Assembly: GCA_943358175.1 (NCBI GenBank)
Contig: CALRGV010000011.1
Location: 1-35,192 of the forward strand
From: Candidatus Peribacteria bacterium
GTDB taxonomy: Bacteria; Patescibacteriota; Gracilibacteria; UBA1369; LOWO2-01-FULL-3
Direction of reading: 5' to 3'
DNA length: 35,192 nucleotides
The notes beneath the pieces were generated by a model. The model had not been told where the DNA came from. It saw only the letters and a program-made list of their open reading frames with translations, and did no database searches. Positions 17,383 through 26,006 of this stretch are shown here, one piece after another; the stretch's first letter is position 1; each line of letters starts with the position of its first letter. Both the position numbers and the translations under genes were made by a program.

Positions 17383-18876
17383 TTAAGTAGTTGGAACTTT
17401 TTCTCCAGCTAGTTCATCAAGAATCTCTCTAACCTTCAATACCTCCTCAGCGTATCTCTTATAACCAGCGCCCCATCTTTTTAGGCCCTTTTCTTTCCTT
17501 GCACCATGATCATTAAATATTCCAGGAACATGATAATGAAATCTAATATTTGCAATTTGCCTTGGTGAAAGACGAGTCTTGTAACTAGTAATTAAGTTAT
17601 TAGCTTTTATGTCACTTTGTAAAACCATTGCGATAGCAAGTACATCAACCAAAACAGATTCACTTCTTTTTATCTTCCCTACTGGTTTATCAGTAAATCT
17701 AGCCATAATTTCACCAAATTGAGCCTTAGCGCGAACGAATTTAAATACAGGTTCATGAAGCTGCCCAAGTCCAATTGCTGCCCCATGATCTCCAACAATT
17801 CCAAGAATAAAACCACTTTCTTTTTTCATTGTTACTAGAATCAGCTCAATAGGAACCCCTGTTTCCGCTGCACAATATTTAACAATCTCCATCATATTTT
17901 CTTTTGCGAGTGCAAGATAATAATTTTTCACCGCATTCCCGGAACGATCTCTGCTACATTCTTTTTTTGCATCCTCAACCATCGTTTGAGTGGGAACCTT
18001 TATATCATTTGGATTATAAGAAAGCTTCTTCGCCGCTTTTAAAGCATCTTCCTTTCTTGAAAAGGTTGAGGCGGAACCTCTTTGCGTTTGATATGAATTT
18101 TTATGTTCCCCTCTGTGATAATCTTCAGAATCCACCCAGTCGGAATACGTTTCTATATTTTCCCTGTCTGATAATATTCTAAATTTATCACCTGAAAATA
18201 CCGGCACAAATCGTTTATTTCCATCAAAAAAACCAACACGCCCTTTATATCCACCATCTTCACCAACCCCCCTTGTGGCTTTTATCACTGTACCATCCCC
18301 TCTTTGAATCAAAATAGTTTGAATATCCGCATCTACCAAAATATCACCGAGTTGAATATTATTTTCATGAGTTAATTTCACTTTTTTATCTGACCCAATT
18401 TTCCTAAAATCCAAAGTAAACCAGTCGCCTATTTGGCTTGTATATGCCCTTAGTCTTCGAGCGGTTTCTTCCTTCAGACCCGCGATTTCTTGTTCCCCAT
18501 TTTCACCTTCTTGTTTTGGACAAAAAAGACGTGGATTGTATCTAATTGCTGAAAGCTTAGAGTTTCTAAGGAAATTTTCATCACCTTCTAATGGAAATTC
18601 AATAGATTTGATCCTTGCAAGGTAAGCAGCTTGAAGCTTTCCAGGAGAAGGTAGAATATTTTTTTCCTTACAAATATCTTCTGCAGGAGCTTCCTGACCA
18701 TCCATAACACTATCAACAGCAGCCTTAGTATCTGAAACCTCATCGGCCACCGCCACTTCGCTATACGCAGCCATTGCAGTCATAGCGAGAAGCAGTAAAG
18801 ACATTCTATTGGCCACACTCAAAGTCACCCCCTTAGGAGTGCTTTGATCAACACCGTCCGCCTCATTGTTGCTCAC
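17383..18876 (-). CDS. Exported lytic transglycosylase (SLT-like) with shared N-terminal module
   Basis: This 497-residue protein carries a hydrophobic signal (about 26-44, MSLLLLAMTAMAAYSEVAVA, likely cleaved) after 24 residues read from a GTG start; an ATG at codon 25 (18804) would give a more normal signal peptide. Residues about 100-240 match the module in the convergent gene, for example GLKEETARRLRAY against GIKEETQKRIKAY, GDILVDADIQTIL against GDILLDPDIKEIL, and SGDKFRIL against TGDKFRIL. The C-terminal part (about 325-485) is SLT-like: E353 in KKESGF, then AAIGLGQLHEP. It probably cuts peptidoglycan strands outside the membrane. Its stop lies 2 nt from the partner's stop. Confidence 0.82.
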   Translation of the reverse strand: MSNNEADGVDQSTPKGVTLSVANRMSLLLLAMTAMAAYSEVAVADEVSDTKAAVDSVMDGQEAPAEDICKEKNILPSPGKLQAAYLARIKSIEFPLEGDENFLRNSKLSAIRYNPRLFCPKQEGENGEQEIAGLKEETARRLRAYTSQIGDWFTLDFRKIGSDKKVKLTHENNIQLGDILVDADIQTILIQRGDGTVIKATRGVGEDGGYKGRVGFFDGNKRFVPVFSGDKFRILSDRENIETYSDWVDSEDYHRGEHKNSYQTQRGSASTFSRKEDALKAAKKLSYNPNDIKVPTQTMVEDAKKECSRDRSGNAVKNYYLALAKENMMEIVKYCAAETGVPIELILVTMKKESGFILGIVGDHGAAIGLGQLHEPVFKFVRAKAQFGEIMARFTDKPVGKIKRSESVLVDVLAIAMVLQSDIKANNLITSYKTRLSPRQIANIRFHYHVPGIFNDHGARKEKGLKRWGAGYKRYAEEVLKVREILDELAGEKVPTT

Positions 18877-19061
18877 ATCTAAATTTCTGATAACGTCTAG
18901 AGTTAAGATTAATAAAAAATGTCACTCACCAAAAAAGCACCATATCAGATAATCAATTCAGGTCAAGAGAAAAGGAAATTTTTTGGAGAATGGAATCGCT
19001 TCGCGATTGGTGTTGCTATGCCTGCTTTATGGCAAGCGCGGAAATTTGCCCTGCAAATTTT

Positions 19062-19147
19062 TGGTGGTCAAGGAGGGACTTGAACCCTCACAGGATTGCT
19101 CCCACAGCGTTCTGAACACTGCGTGTCTACCATTTCACCACTTGACC
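19062..19147 (-). tRNA. tRNA-Leu(CAG)
   Basis: 86-nt class II tRNA: acceptor GGTCAAG/CTTGACC, anticodon loop TTCAGAA giving CAG, long variable arm (TGGGAGCAATCCTG), discriminator A and encoded CCA. It is 36 nt downstream of tRNA-Lys on the same strand. An 8-bp hairpin (AAATTTGC, 3-nt loop, GCAAATTT at 19043-19061) directly follows it. Confidence 0.95.
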
Positions 19148-19183
19148 AGAGGAAATTTTTTACCCAGCTTCGCCGAGCTTTCA

Positions 19184-19259
19184 TGGTGGGGCAGCCGGGG
19201 GTCGAACCCGGGACCGTCGCCTTAAGAGGGCGCTGCTCTACCAGCTGAGCTACTGCCCC
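19184..19259 (-). tRNA. tRNA-Lys(CTT)
   Basis: Acceptor GGGGCAG/CTGCCCC, anticodon loop CTCTTAA giving CTT, discriminator A, encoded CCA. It starts 83 nt beyond the stop of the DUF4153 gene and precedes tRNA-Leu(CAG). Confidence 0.96.
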
Positions 19260-19342
19260 ATGAAATATCTATGCAAAAATTGCAAGGAGCAAACTATCAT
19301 CAATCTGGCTCGCTTGCAAGATTTTCGCAGAACCGACACCAA

Positions 19343-21193
19343 CTACTTTAGCAATAAAATTCCGGAGAGATTGTCCATACTCTTGAATTTATCAGCCTCA
19401 TATTGAACATTAATATTAGAAATTTTCAATATTCCCTTACCAAAATTCACGATTAAATCCTCAGCTGGAATTTCGCTAGTGTTAGGATATTTTTTAACTA
19501 AATTCTCTATAAAATCCTTTAAATTAACAGTCACCAAAATTTCTGTACCACTAACATTCTGAATTGTTAAGACCTCCCCACCTTTCATGTTTACCACATA
19601 TTCCCCATCGTCAGAAATAAAGCGCGGACTAATAAAATTACCACCACCATACACATCCATTTGAAAATAATATTTATACCCGCCAACATTCACAGCACAA
19701 ACAAAGCCGTTTTGACTATACTTTTCTTTCAATCTGTTCTCACATGCATCCTGACCCATGGCATAAAAGTTTCTATAACTTGAAGATGTTCCACCATATG
19801 GTCCATGAAATTTACTAATATCAATTCCCATATAACCTTCCATTGTCTGTACCTTACTCCAATAATCATTTGGATATTGAGTCACAATACTATTCAAATC
19901 TTGAGTAAACCAAGGCTGAAAAATTTCTACACCATAGCCCTCGGCAAGATAAGTCATAATTGAATTAATAGCATAACCATCATCCTGACTTAATTTAGAA
20001 TCATCAATTTTTACTACTTTTCCATCTATCAAAATTCCATTCTTTAATAAAATCGTTTCCAAACGAGCCATTTGACTAGCTCTAGGCAATTCAAAAACAC
20101 TTTGAGGTCCATACATTGTCAGCAACAAAATCACAAACAATGAACTGGCCATAAATTTCAAATTTTTTGAACGAGAAATGAGGTAAAAAGCCGCTATAAC
20201 TGTAGCCCAAATACCAAAAACAGCTACGAAATACCTATCTTGAGTCACGGCATAGCTTTGAATTCTAATACCGATTGAAAGAGCCAAAACTAAAAGCAAA
20301 GGAAGAAGACTGACAAAAAACCATTTTTTATAAAACTCCACGTAGCCAAGAAATTTTTCTTTTATCGAATAAACAAAGAAATATGTCAAAACACCTACAG
20401 CAGAAAAACCCATAATCCAAGCAGCAACTCCTCCAAGAGGCCAAGTCAAAGTAAATAAAATTTTCGCACTATAAGCATATAAAACAATCAAATAGAGTGA
20501 AACCAAAGGCACCAAAAAATACTCCGTCAAAACTCGCAAAAACTTTGGATAAGCCGTGGTTTGATCAAGACTCTTATAATTAGCAGGAACACCGGAAAGA
20601 CCATAAATCGAAGCAAAAATTCCGACAATAATAAACCAAGCATCACCAAAATATTCACCATCAATATTCAACTGAAACATGTAATCAACAGATTCAATCA
20701 AAAGGGCGATTCCCAAAAACAAAATACCAAAATACACCAAAGTCTGGAAAAATCTCACGATTAAAGAAATTGCAAATTGCCAGAAAGCATTAGCCTTACC
20801 TCTACAGAAAAATGGCGCAAGAAAGACCAAAACCGCCGCAGATATAAACATCAAAAAAGCTCTCAAACCATCAACTGAAAAATTTTCCTTTAACCCTCTG
20901 AATACAAAATAATAAGCTGCACCAATTACCCCAAGCACCGCTGCTCTGGAAAAAAATCTTCCAATTCCCCCAATTTTTTTCGATTCCATAAAAACATCCA
21001 CCGCCAAAGCCAAAGGAAAAGCAAAAAGACAGGTCATAATATAGGAATACAAACCATATTGATCACTAAAGTTATTATGATTTGAAATCACCGCCAAAAT
21101 CGTCGCCACATAAGCCGCAAGAACAGAAATTGTGAAACGACGAATAGTCCTTGCCGTAAAGTCGGAAACTTCAAGCAGAGTAGGTAGAGCCAT
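19343..21193 (-). CDS. DUF4153-type polytopic membrane protein
   Basis: This protein of about 616 residues has roughly 11-12 hydrophobic helices in its first two thirds (for example FTISVLAAYVATILAVIS and FQTLVYFGILFLGIALLIESVDY) and a soluble C-terminal part of about 220 residues. The pattern FSVDGLRAFL, LFLGIALLIESVDYMF and LTEYFLVPLVSLYLIVLYAY fits DUF4153 membrane proteins, whose function is unknown. I chose the ATG at 21193 because the upstream alternative at 21250 lies inside the likely promoter (-10 at 21222-21227). It is divergent from a glycosyltransferase gene with overlapping promoter elements, so both may serve the cell surface. Confidence 0.78.
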   Translation of the reverse strand: MALPTLLEVSDFTARTIRRFTISVLAAYVATILAVISNHNNFSDQYGLYSYIMTCLFAFPLALAVDVFMESKKIGGIGRFFSRAAVLGVIGAAYYFVFRGLKENFSVDGLRAFLMFISAAVLVFLAPFFCRGKANAFWQFAISLIVRFFQTLVYFGILFLGIALLIESVDYMFQLNIDGEYFGDAWFIIVGIFASIYGLSGVPANYKSLDQTTAYPKFLRVLTEYFLVPLVSLYLIVLYAYSAKILFTLTWPLGGVAAWIMGFSAVGVLTYFFVYSIKEKFLGYVEFYKKWFFVSLLPLLLVLALSIGIRIQSYAVTQDRYFVAVFGIWATVIAAFYLISRSKNLKFMASSLFVILLLTMYGPQSVFELPRASQMARLETILLKNGILIDGKVVKIDDSKLSQDDGYAINSIMTYLAEGYGVEIFQPWFTQDLNSIVTQYPNDYWSKVQTMEGYMGIDISKFHGPYGGTSSSYRNFYAMGQDACENRLKEKYSQNGFVCAVNVGGYKYYFQMDVYGGGNFISPRFISDDGEYVVNMKGGEVLTIQNVSGTEILVTVNLKDFIENLVKKYPNTSEIPAEDLIVNFGKGILKISNINVQYEADKFKSMDNLSGILLLK

Positions 21194-21221
21194 GGAGGAT
21201 TGATTATTGAAAACAAAGAGA

Positions 21222-21250
21222 ATGATAGCAATTTTCAAGTCTTTCCACAA
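21222..21250 (-). promoter_or_regulatory. DUF4153 gene promoter
   Basis: The minus strand has TTGTGG (21245-21250), 17 nt, TATCAT (21222-21227) with a TGn extension. Its -35 overlaps the -35 of the divergent glycosyltransferase promoter. Confidence 0.55.
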
Positions 21251-21270
21251 ACAAATTCCCTCGCTATACT
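21242..21270 (+). promoter_or_regulatory. Glycosyltransferase gene promoter (leaderless)
   Basis: TTTCCA (21242-21247), 17 nt, TATACT (21265-21270). The -10 ends 7 nt before the GTG at 21278, so transcription should begin at or next to the start codon. Confidence 0.6.
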
Positions 21271-21277
21271 AAACAAC

Positions 21278-22399
21278 GTGAAAAACATTCTACTTTATAC
21301 AGACACCCCGCAAGTCGGCGGCGCAGAACTGCAGATGTTTTTGTTGGCAAAATTTTTGGATAAAAAGGAATTTACGCCAATTTTGGCTTGTAGTAGCTAT
21401 CCAGCGCTTGACAGATGGTGTGATAATTTCCACAAAGAAGGTATTAAAACAATTCGCATAGCCGTAAAACACAAACACGACCCTAAACATTTTTTCTCAT
21501 TACGCCGCATTATTAAAGAGGAAAAAATTGACTTATTACATGCGCACATCTGGAATCCAGCAAGCTGCAGATATGCTTTTAGCGCAGCTAGCAGTACAAA
21601 AACTCCAATAATTACCACCGAACACGATCCCTTTAAACTTTCCTTCCTCAAAGATTTTTTCAAAAAAAGAAGCCTAAAAAAAATCCGCAAAATCGTGACG
21701 GTCTCTGAAGCCAATCAAAAAGTTCTCAAAAAACTTTACCCGGAAGAAAAAAATAAATTCGTTGTCATATCAAATGGCATTGATACTACTTGGTGGCATT
21801 CTCAATCACTACGTATTACAGATCTGGATCGCAAAAAAACAAAAGAGGAATTATTTCTCGCGCACGAAAATTCTCTCATAATAATCAGTGTCGCCGAGCT
21901 TCACGAACGCAAAGGTCTCAAATATTTAATTGAAGCAATTCCGGAAGTTTCAGCCAAATTTCCAAATATAAAATTGGTAATAGTAGGAGAAGGCCCGGAA
22001 CGTCCGGAGCTCGAAAAGTTAATCAAAAAACTCGACATCGCAAATCACGTAATACTCACCGGCCGTCAAAAAGAAATTCCAAAACTTCTGAAATGTGCGG
22101 ATATTTTTGTACTTCCATCACGTCGCGAAGCCTTTGGTTTAGTAATTCTGGAAGCCATGATTACCGGGCTACCGGTAATTGCGAGCACGACTGGAGGCAT
22201 TCCAGAAATTATCACTGACAATAAAACAGGCATTCTCGTGAAACCGGAAAATTCTGCGGAAATTTCAGAGGCACTACTTGATTTAATTGCTCATCCTGAA
22301 AAGCGCTCAAAACTCTCCTCAGCCGGCGCAAAACTCGTCCACGAAAAATTCCAAGCCAAAAAAATGGCCGAGGAGTACGAGAAAATTTACCGGTGTTGA
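21278..22399 (+). CDS. GT4 family glycosyltransferase
   Basis: This 373-residue protein (GTG start) has the GT-B layout. The N-terminal domain opens with KNILLYTDTPQVGGAELQM, typical of GT4 enzymes. The C-terminal nucleotide-sugar domain has SVAELHERKGLKYLIEA, IVGEGPERPELEKL, and the EX7E motif E284-E292 (REAFGLVILEAM). Such enzymes transfer a sugar from a nucleotide sugar onto lipid or polysaccharide acceptors at the inner face of the membrane. The GTG start fits both the alignment and the -10 box 7 nt upstream; 26 further residues are possible in frame but lie in the promoter. Donor and acceptor cannot be told. The stop is TGA. Confidence 0.9.
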   Translation: MKNILLYTDTPQVGGAELQMFLLAKFLDKKEFTPILACSSYPALDRWCDNFHKEGIKTIRIAVKHKHDPKHFFSLRRIIKEEKIDLLHAHIWNPASCRYAFSAASSTKTPIITTEHDPFKLSFLKDFFKKRSLKKIRKIVTVSEANQKVLKKLYPEEKNKFVVISNGIDTTWWHSQSLRITDLDRKKTKEELFLAHENSLIIISVAELHERKGLKYLIEAIPEVSAKFPNIKLVIVGEGPERPELEKLIKKLDIANHVILTGRQKEIPKLLKCADIFVLPSRREAFGLVILEAMITGLPVIASTTGGIPEIITDNKTGILVKPENSAEISEALLDLIAHPEKRSKLSSAGAKLVHEKFQAKKMAEEYEKIYRC

Positions 22400-22494
22400 A
22401 CGGACTTCGACAACACAAAATTGCATCGATTTTCGGCTTAGCATAAAGAAAAATAGAAATTCAATAAATAAAAAACTTGCAAAGAATTTGGCAG

Positions 22495-22503
22495 TGCTAT
22501 AAT
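22495..22503 (+). promoter_or_regulatory. Extended -10 promoter of coiled-coil gene
   Basis: TG-C-TATAAT. TTGCAA lies 15 nt upstream (22477-22482), a short spacing that the TGn extension may offset. Confidence 0.65.
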
Positions 22504-22543
22504 GAAGACACATCTAAGCACTCAACAAATTAAATAAACAATC

Positions 22544-22945
22544 ATGACCAATGCAATTACTACAGAAATGCTATACGAATTAATGCTGGATTTCAAAAAG
22601 GAAATGCAAAGTTTTAAAGTAGAATTGAATGGATTAAAAAACGAGCAACAAGGCTTTAAAACAGAGCTAAAAGGAATCAAAGAAGAGCTAAGACTTTTCA
22701 AATACGAAGTCACCAAAAGATTCGATCTCGTCGACATGCACCTTAACATCAACGATAAACGCTTTGATGCAATTGAAAATCTACAAGCTCAAGATCATAA
22801 AGTCCTCACAGATCTATGGGAAAACCGAAAGGACATGAAATTAAGCCTTACACATACACTTCTAACAGTAACAGGAGTGACCTCAGGAGTAATAGCCTTT
22901 GTAGTAGCTATAATTACAGGTAAAGCAATGACTTTTAGAAATTAA
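22544..22945 (+). CDS. Small coiled-coil protein with C-terminal membrane helix
   Basis: This 133-residue protein has heptad-like repeats over about residues 15-100 (FKKEMQSFKVELNGLKNEQQGFKTELKGIKEEL, shown only in part as FKTELKGIKEEL here) and a C-terminal hydrophobic helix (about 105-126, TVTGVTSGVIAFVVAIITG) with a short basic tail. It is therefore a tail-anchored cytoplasmic coiled coil. XhlA-like and DUF1640-like proteins have this form, but I cannot assign a family. It has its own promoter and no Shine-Dalgarno sequence. Confidence 0.72.
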   Translation: MTNAITTEMLYELMLDFKKEMQSFKVELNGLKNEQQGFKTELKGIKEELRLFKYEVTKRFDLVDMHLNINDKRFDAIENLQAQDHKVLTDLWENRKDMKLSLTHTLLTVTGVTSGVIAFVVAIITGKAMTFRN

Positions 22946-22959
22946 GAACAAACAATCTC

Positions 22960-22988
22960 TTGACGGTGAGCATATGCTCACCTATACT
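22960..22988 (+). promoter_or_regulatory. radA promoter with 18-bp palindromic operator in the spacer
   Basis: TTGACG (22960-22965), 17 nt, TATACT (22983-22988). The spacer holds a perfect palindrome, GGTGAGCATATGCTCACC (22965-22982), which fills the gap between the two boxes exactly. The -10 ends 6 nt before the ATG at 22995, so the mRNA should be leaderless. A repressor bound here would block polymerase; a damage-response regulator is a natural but unproven candidate. Confidence 0.8.
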
Positions 22989-22994
22989 TGCGGC

Positions 22995-24323
22995 ATGAAA
23001 CTAAAAACAGTCTACATCTGCAATTCTTGCCAATATGAAAGCTCTAAATGGATTGGCCAATGTCCAGAGTGCAATACCTGGAACAGTTTTGCTGAAGACG
23101 TAATTAATGTGGGGAAACCAGCTAATGGCAGTTTATCCAAAACACCACGATCGCTAAAAGTAGGCGCTCAATCCCCCACCTCACTAGAGCAAAGTGGCAA
23201 AGTCAGTACCGCCAGACTAATGAGCGATATTGAAGAATTTGATCGGGTTCTGGGAAATGGCATCACCCCGGGAAGCATGATTTTACTAAGTGGCGAACCG
23301 GGAATCGGCAAATCCACTCTTACTCTACAAATCGCCAATAATTTGGCCAAAAAAATAAAAGTTCTCTTAGTCTCTGGAGAAGAATCCGTAGAACAAATCG
23401 CCGGTCGTGCCGGTCGTCTTAATTTAAATGAAAAAAATCTATTGGCTTTGAATGAGTACAACCTCGAAAACATTCTGGCAACAATCCAAGCCGAAAAACC
23501 AGGTCTAATAATTATCGACTCCATTCAAGTAATTTCCAGCATGGATTTTCCGGGATCTGCAGGCTCAATTACACAAGTCCGCTACTGCACCGAACGCCTA
23601 CTAGAAATATGTAAAACAAGCAATATTCCTATAATTTTGATAGGTCACGTCACGAAAGATGGCACTCTAGCCGGACCCAAAGTGCTAGAACATTTAGTGG
23701 ACACTGTGCTGCTTTTTGAAGGTGATCGTTTCCAACAATTTCGTTTATTACGTGCTCAAAAAAATCGCTTCGGGCCTTGCTCAGAAGTTGGAATTTTTGA
23801 AATGACTGAAGATGGTTTAATTGAAATAAAAAATCCTTCTCAACAATTTCTCGAAGGACGTAAAAAAAATGCAATCGGCTCCGCAATTACTGTGGCAATG
23901 GAGGGCACTAGACCATTTTTAGTTGAAGTACAAGCCCTTGCTTCCACCAGCTCCTTTGGTTTTCCAAAACGCACAGCCAACGGCTTCGATTTAAATCGCT
24001 TACAAATTCTTATCGCCGTTTTAGAGAAATACGCCAAATTTAACCTGCAAAACCAAGATGTTTTCATCAACGTCGTCGGCGGAATAAAATTAAATGAACC
24101 AGCTGCAGACCTTGCAGTACTTATGGCAATCGCCTCTTCCTATCTCAAAAAACCTCTACCACAGACTAGTGCCATATTCGGAGAGGTCGGGCTATCGGGA
24201 GAGCTCCGCAAAGTAATCCATCACGACAAACGTCTCAAAGAAGCCGATAAATTAGGCTTCAAAGAGATAGTTAGTCCGGCAACTCACAAAGAAATTCAGA
24301 CGGCACTAAAAATTCTAAATTAA
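22995..24323 (+). CDS. radA: DNA repair protein RadA
   Basis: This 442-residue protein has the full RadA/Sms layout: a zinc finger (C9, C12, C23, C26), a RecA-like ATPase core with Walker A GEPGIGKST (about 100-108) and Walker B LIIIDSIQ, the RadA-specific KNRFG motif, and a C-terminal Lon-protease-like domain (VVGGIKLNEPAADLAVLMAI, GEVGLSGELRKV). RadA drives branch migration of recombination intermediates. I use the ATG at 22995, not 22974: the latter lies inside the promoter palindrome, and the family begins right before KTVYICNSC. It converges on the SLH-like gene with 6 nt between the stops. Confidence 0.97.
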   Translation: MKLKTVYICNSCQYESSKWIGQCPECNTWNSFAEDVINVGKPANGSLSKTPRSLKVGAQSPTSLEQSGKVSTARLMSDIEEFDRVLGNGITPGSMILLSGEPGIGKSTLTLQIANNLAKKIKVLLVSGEESVEQIAGRAGRLNLNEKNLLALNEYNLENILATIQAEKPGLIIIDSIQVISSMDFPGSAGSITQVRYCTERLLEICKTSNIPIILIGHVTKDGTLAGPKVLEHLVDTVLLFEGDRFQQFRLLRAQKNRFGPCSEVGIFEMTEDGLIEIKNPSQQFLEGRKKNAIGSAITVAMEGTRPFLVEVQALASTSSFGFPKRTANGFDLNRLQILIAVLEKYAKFNLQNQDVFINVVGGIKLNEPAADLAVLMAIASSYLKKPLPQTSAIFGEVGLSGELRKVIHHDKRLKEADKLGFKEIVSPATHKEIQTALKILN

Positions 24324-24329
24324 CGATTC

Positions 24330-25007
24330 TTACTCCTCCAATAATTTCTTGAAATTCTTATCCCAAGTAGCTAATCGAGACTTCAACAAATATTTTTTGG
24401 CACTAAAATCCTTCTTTTTCCATGGCTTAACGTCCAAAATTCCATTCACTGCCAAGTTTGCTACATCATAACTATATTCATCAGAATCTTTCACATCTTT
24501 ATACATACATTTACTTTTCGATTTGCACACATCCGGCACATCCACCGCTTCGATCATCTCTTCATCCACTAAAATATCATGAGCCACCGTGAAATATCTT
24601 GCCGCTTCTTGCCTAGTGACAAAATCATCAACACCGAAATCACCATCAACATTTGGCAACATCACTCCCTTTTCAATTACAAAACAAATAGCTTCCGCAT
24701 TTGGAGTCGTTTCATCAACATCAGAAGCACAATTGGTATCACTAGATGAATCCTCGTCCTCATCCTCATCCTCATCCTCATCCTCGTCTTCGTCTTCATC
24801 TTCGTCTTCGTCTTCATCCTCATCTTCATTAATAAGATACTGAGCTATCACCACAGCAACATCAGTACGACTAACTTTGGCCCCCTTGTCATCAGTTTTT
24901 ATAACCTTTCCCATCAAATCCTCACCATTTATAACAAAATTAGCTACACCAAAGGCCACTAGCACAGCAACAACCAATACTGAAAAGATTTTTAGATTTT
25001 TATTCAT
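24330..25007 (-). CDS. Secreted acidic protein with SLH-like segments and a Glu-Asp repeat
   Basis: This 225-residue protein has an N-terminal hydrophobic signal or anchor (about 7-24), a short segment VSRTDVAVVIAQYLI, a run of 13 Glu-Asp pairs (26 residues), and then two stretches that look like S-layer homology repeats (VTRQEAARYFTVAHDIL and YDVANLAVNGILDVKPWKKKDF). SLH domains bind cell-wall polymers. The acidic run splits one SLH-like part from the others and may bind calcium or act as a spacer. The SLH call rests on the pattern of T/S-R-x-E/D-A and the G-I-x-x-x-x motif and is moderate. The promoter shows an extended -10 at 25034-25042. Confidence 0.65.
   Translation of the reverse strand: MNKNLKIFSVLVVAVLVAFGVANFVINGEDLMGKVIKTDDKGAKVSRTDVAVVIAQYLINEDEDEDEDEDEDEDEDEDEDEDEDEDSSSDTNCASDVDETTPNAEAICFVIEKGVMLPNVDGDFGVDDFVTRQEAARYFTVAHDILVDEEMIEAVDVPDVCKSKSKCMYKDVKDSDEYSYDVANLAVNGILDVKPWKKKDFSAKKYLLKSRLATWDKNFKKLLEE
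24750..24827 (-). repeat. 78-bp hexanucleotide array coding for 13 Glu-Asp pairs
   Basis: Thirteen units GA(A/G)GA(T/C) in a row. Synonymous third positions vary (five GAG-GAT and four GAA-GAC units, mostly in blocks), so the array is old enough to have changed at silent sites, yet could still expand or shrink in steps of six bases without breaking the frame. Confidence 0.9.
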
Positions 25008-25033
25008 ATTTTTATTTTAAAATATCACTAAAT

Positions 25034-25042
25034 ATTATATCA
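25034..25042 (-). promoter_or_regulatory. Extended -10 promoter of SLH-like gene
   Basis: The minus strand reads TG-A-TATAAT with no good -35. The predicted leader is about 20 nt. Confidence 0.6.
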
Positions 25043-25098
25043 CATTTAGCCCTTATTTAAAAGCACCATTCCATTAACTGATCAATAAAATTATACAC

Positions 25099-25971
25099 CT
25101 ACATTCCGAAAAATTTCTTTGAATTCTTCATCGCAAGTTTTTCTATTTCACCAAGTTCCATTCCTTTCACCTCGGCAATCTTCTCTGCCGTCTCCACAAC
25201 ATAAGCCGGCTCATTCCTTTTGCCCCTATAGCCTTGTGGCGCCAAATAAGGACAATCAGTTTCCACCATAAATTTGTCCAATGGAACTTCCTTGACCACC
25301 TCACGAAGTTCCCTCGCACTTGGATAAGTAATTATTCCCGTAAATGAAGTCATAAATCCTGCCGCCCAAACCCTCCGAGCAAATTCCAAATTCGAACCAT
25401 AACAATGAAAAACAGCCCTCACCGGCATAATCATATTTCCATCATCACATCCGCAATCCTGAACAAGTTTTTTATACAAACCCCCGTCCCGACTAAATTC
25501 CAATAATAAATTCAAAGTATCCTCATCCGCCGCGCGATTATGGACTATCACCGGCAATCCCACCCTCACCGCCAATTCCAAATGCTTTCTAAAAGAAAAT
25601 CTCTGTTTTTCATGATCAATTTCAGCTTTAAAATAATCCAAACCGGTTTCTCCAATCGCCACAATTTTTCGCCTACCTACCGGACAGGCAAGCGCGCCCC
25701 CACCATCACGGTCCTCCACAATCCACTTCTCCCATTCCGCCAAAAGCTCATCAGTCACCTCCAGCGCATCATATGGATGCAAACCAACCGTCGCATACAA
25801 AAATCCACTCTCATCCTTACGAGCCATTTTTACTGCCAACTCCGAAGAGGCGGCACCGCAACCTACACATACTATTCCCTCCAAACCGACCGCACGAGCA
25901 CGTTGAACCACCTCTTCACGATCTTCATCGAACTCCGGAAACATGATATGCGCGTGTGTATCGATAAGCAT
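25099..25971 (-). CDS. TatD family metal-dependent hydrolase
   Basis: This 290-residue protein has the TatD signatures in order: DTHAH near the start (metal ligands), VGLHPYD, GETGLDYF, VIVHNR, FHCYGSN, MVETDCPYLAP and the terminal RNEP. The fold is a TIM barrel of the amidohydrolase superfamily; TatD proteins act as 3'-5' exonucleases and in some cases as D-aminoacyl-tRNA deacylases. Two insertions, near residues 85-100 and 180-190 (CGCDDGN), make it a little longer than the usual 255-265 residues. No export signal is seen. It stands between the SLH-like gene and the phosphofructokinase gene on the same strand. Confidence 0.92.
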   Translation of the reverse strand: MLIDTHAHIMFPEFDEDREEVVQRARAVGLEGIVCVGCGAASSELAVKMARKDESGFLYATVGLHPYDALEVTDELLAEWEKWIVEDRDGGGALACPVGRRKIVAIGETGLDYFKAEIDHEKQRFSFRKHLELAVRVGLPVIVHNRAADEDTLNLLLEFSRDGGLYKKLVQDCGCDDGNMIMPVRAVFHCYGSNLEFARRVWAAGFMTSFTGIITYPSARELREVVKEVPLDKFMVETDCPYLAPQGYRGKRNEPAYVVETAEKIAEVKGMELGEIEKLAMKNSKKFFGM

Positions 25972-26006
25972 ACCTTGAATTTACCAGAAAATACAACATA
26001 GCACCA

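Noticed and set aside
24589-24843. Plus-strand frame rich in serine opposite the Glu-Asp array
   Set aside because: It is a reading of the repeat complement (TCx TCx); the minus-strand gene has a signal sequence and SLH-like parts.
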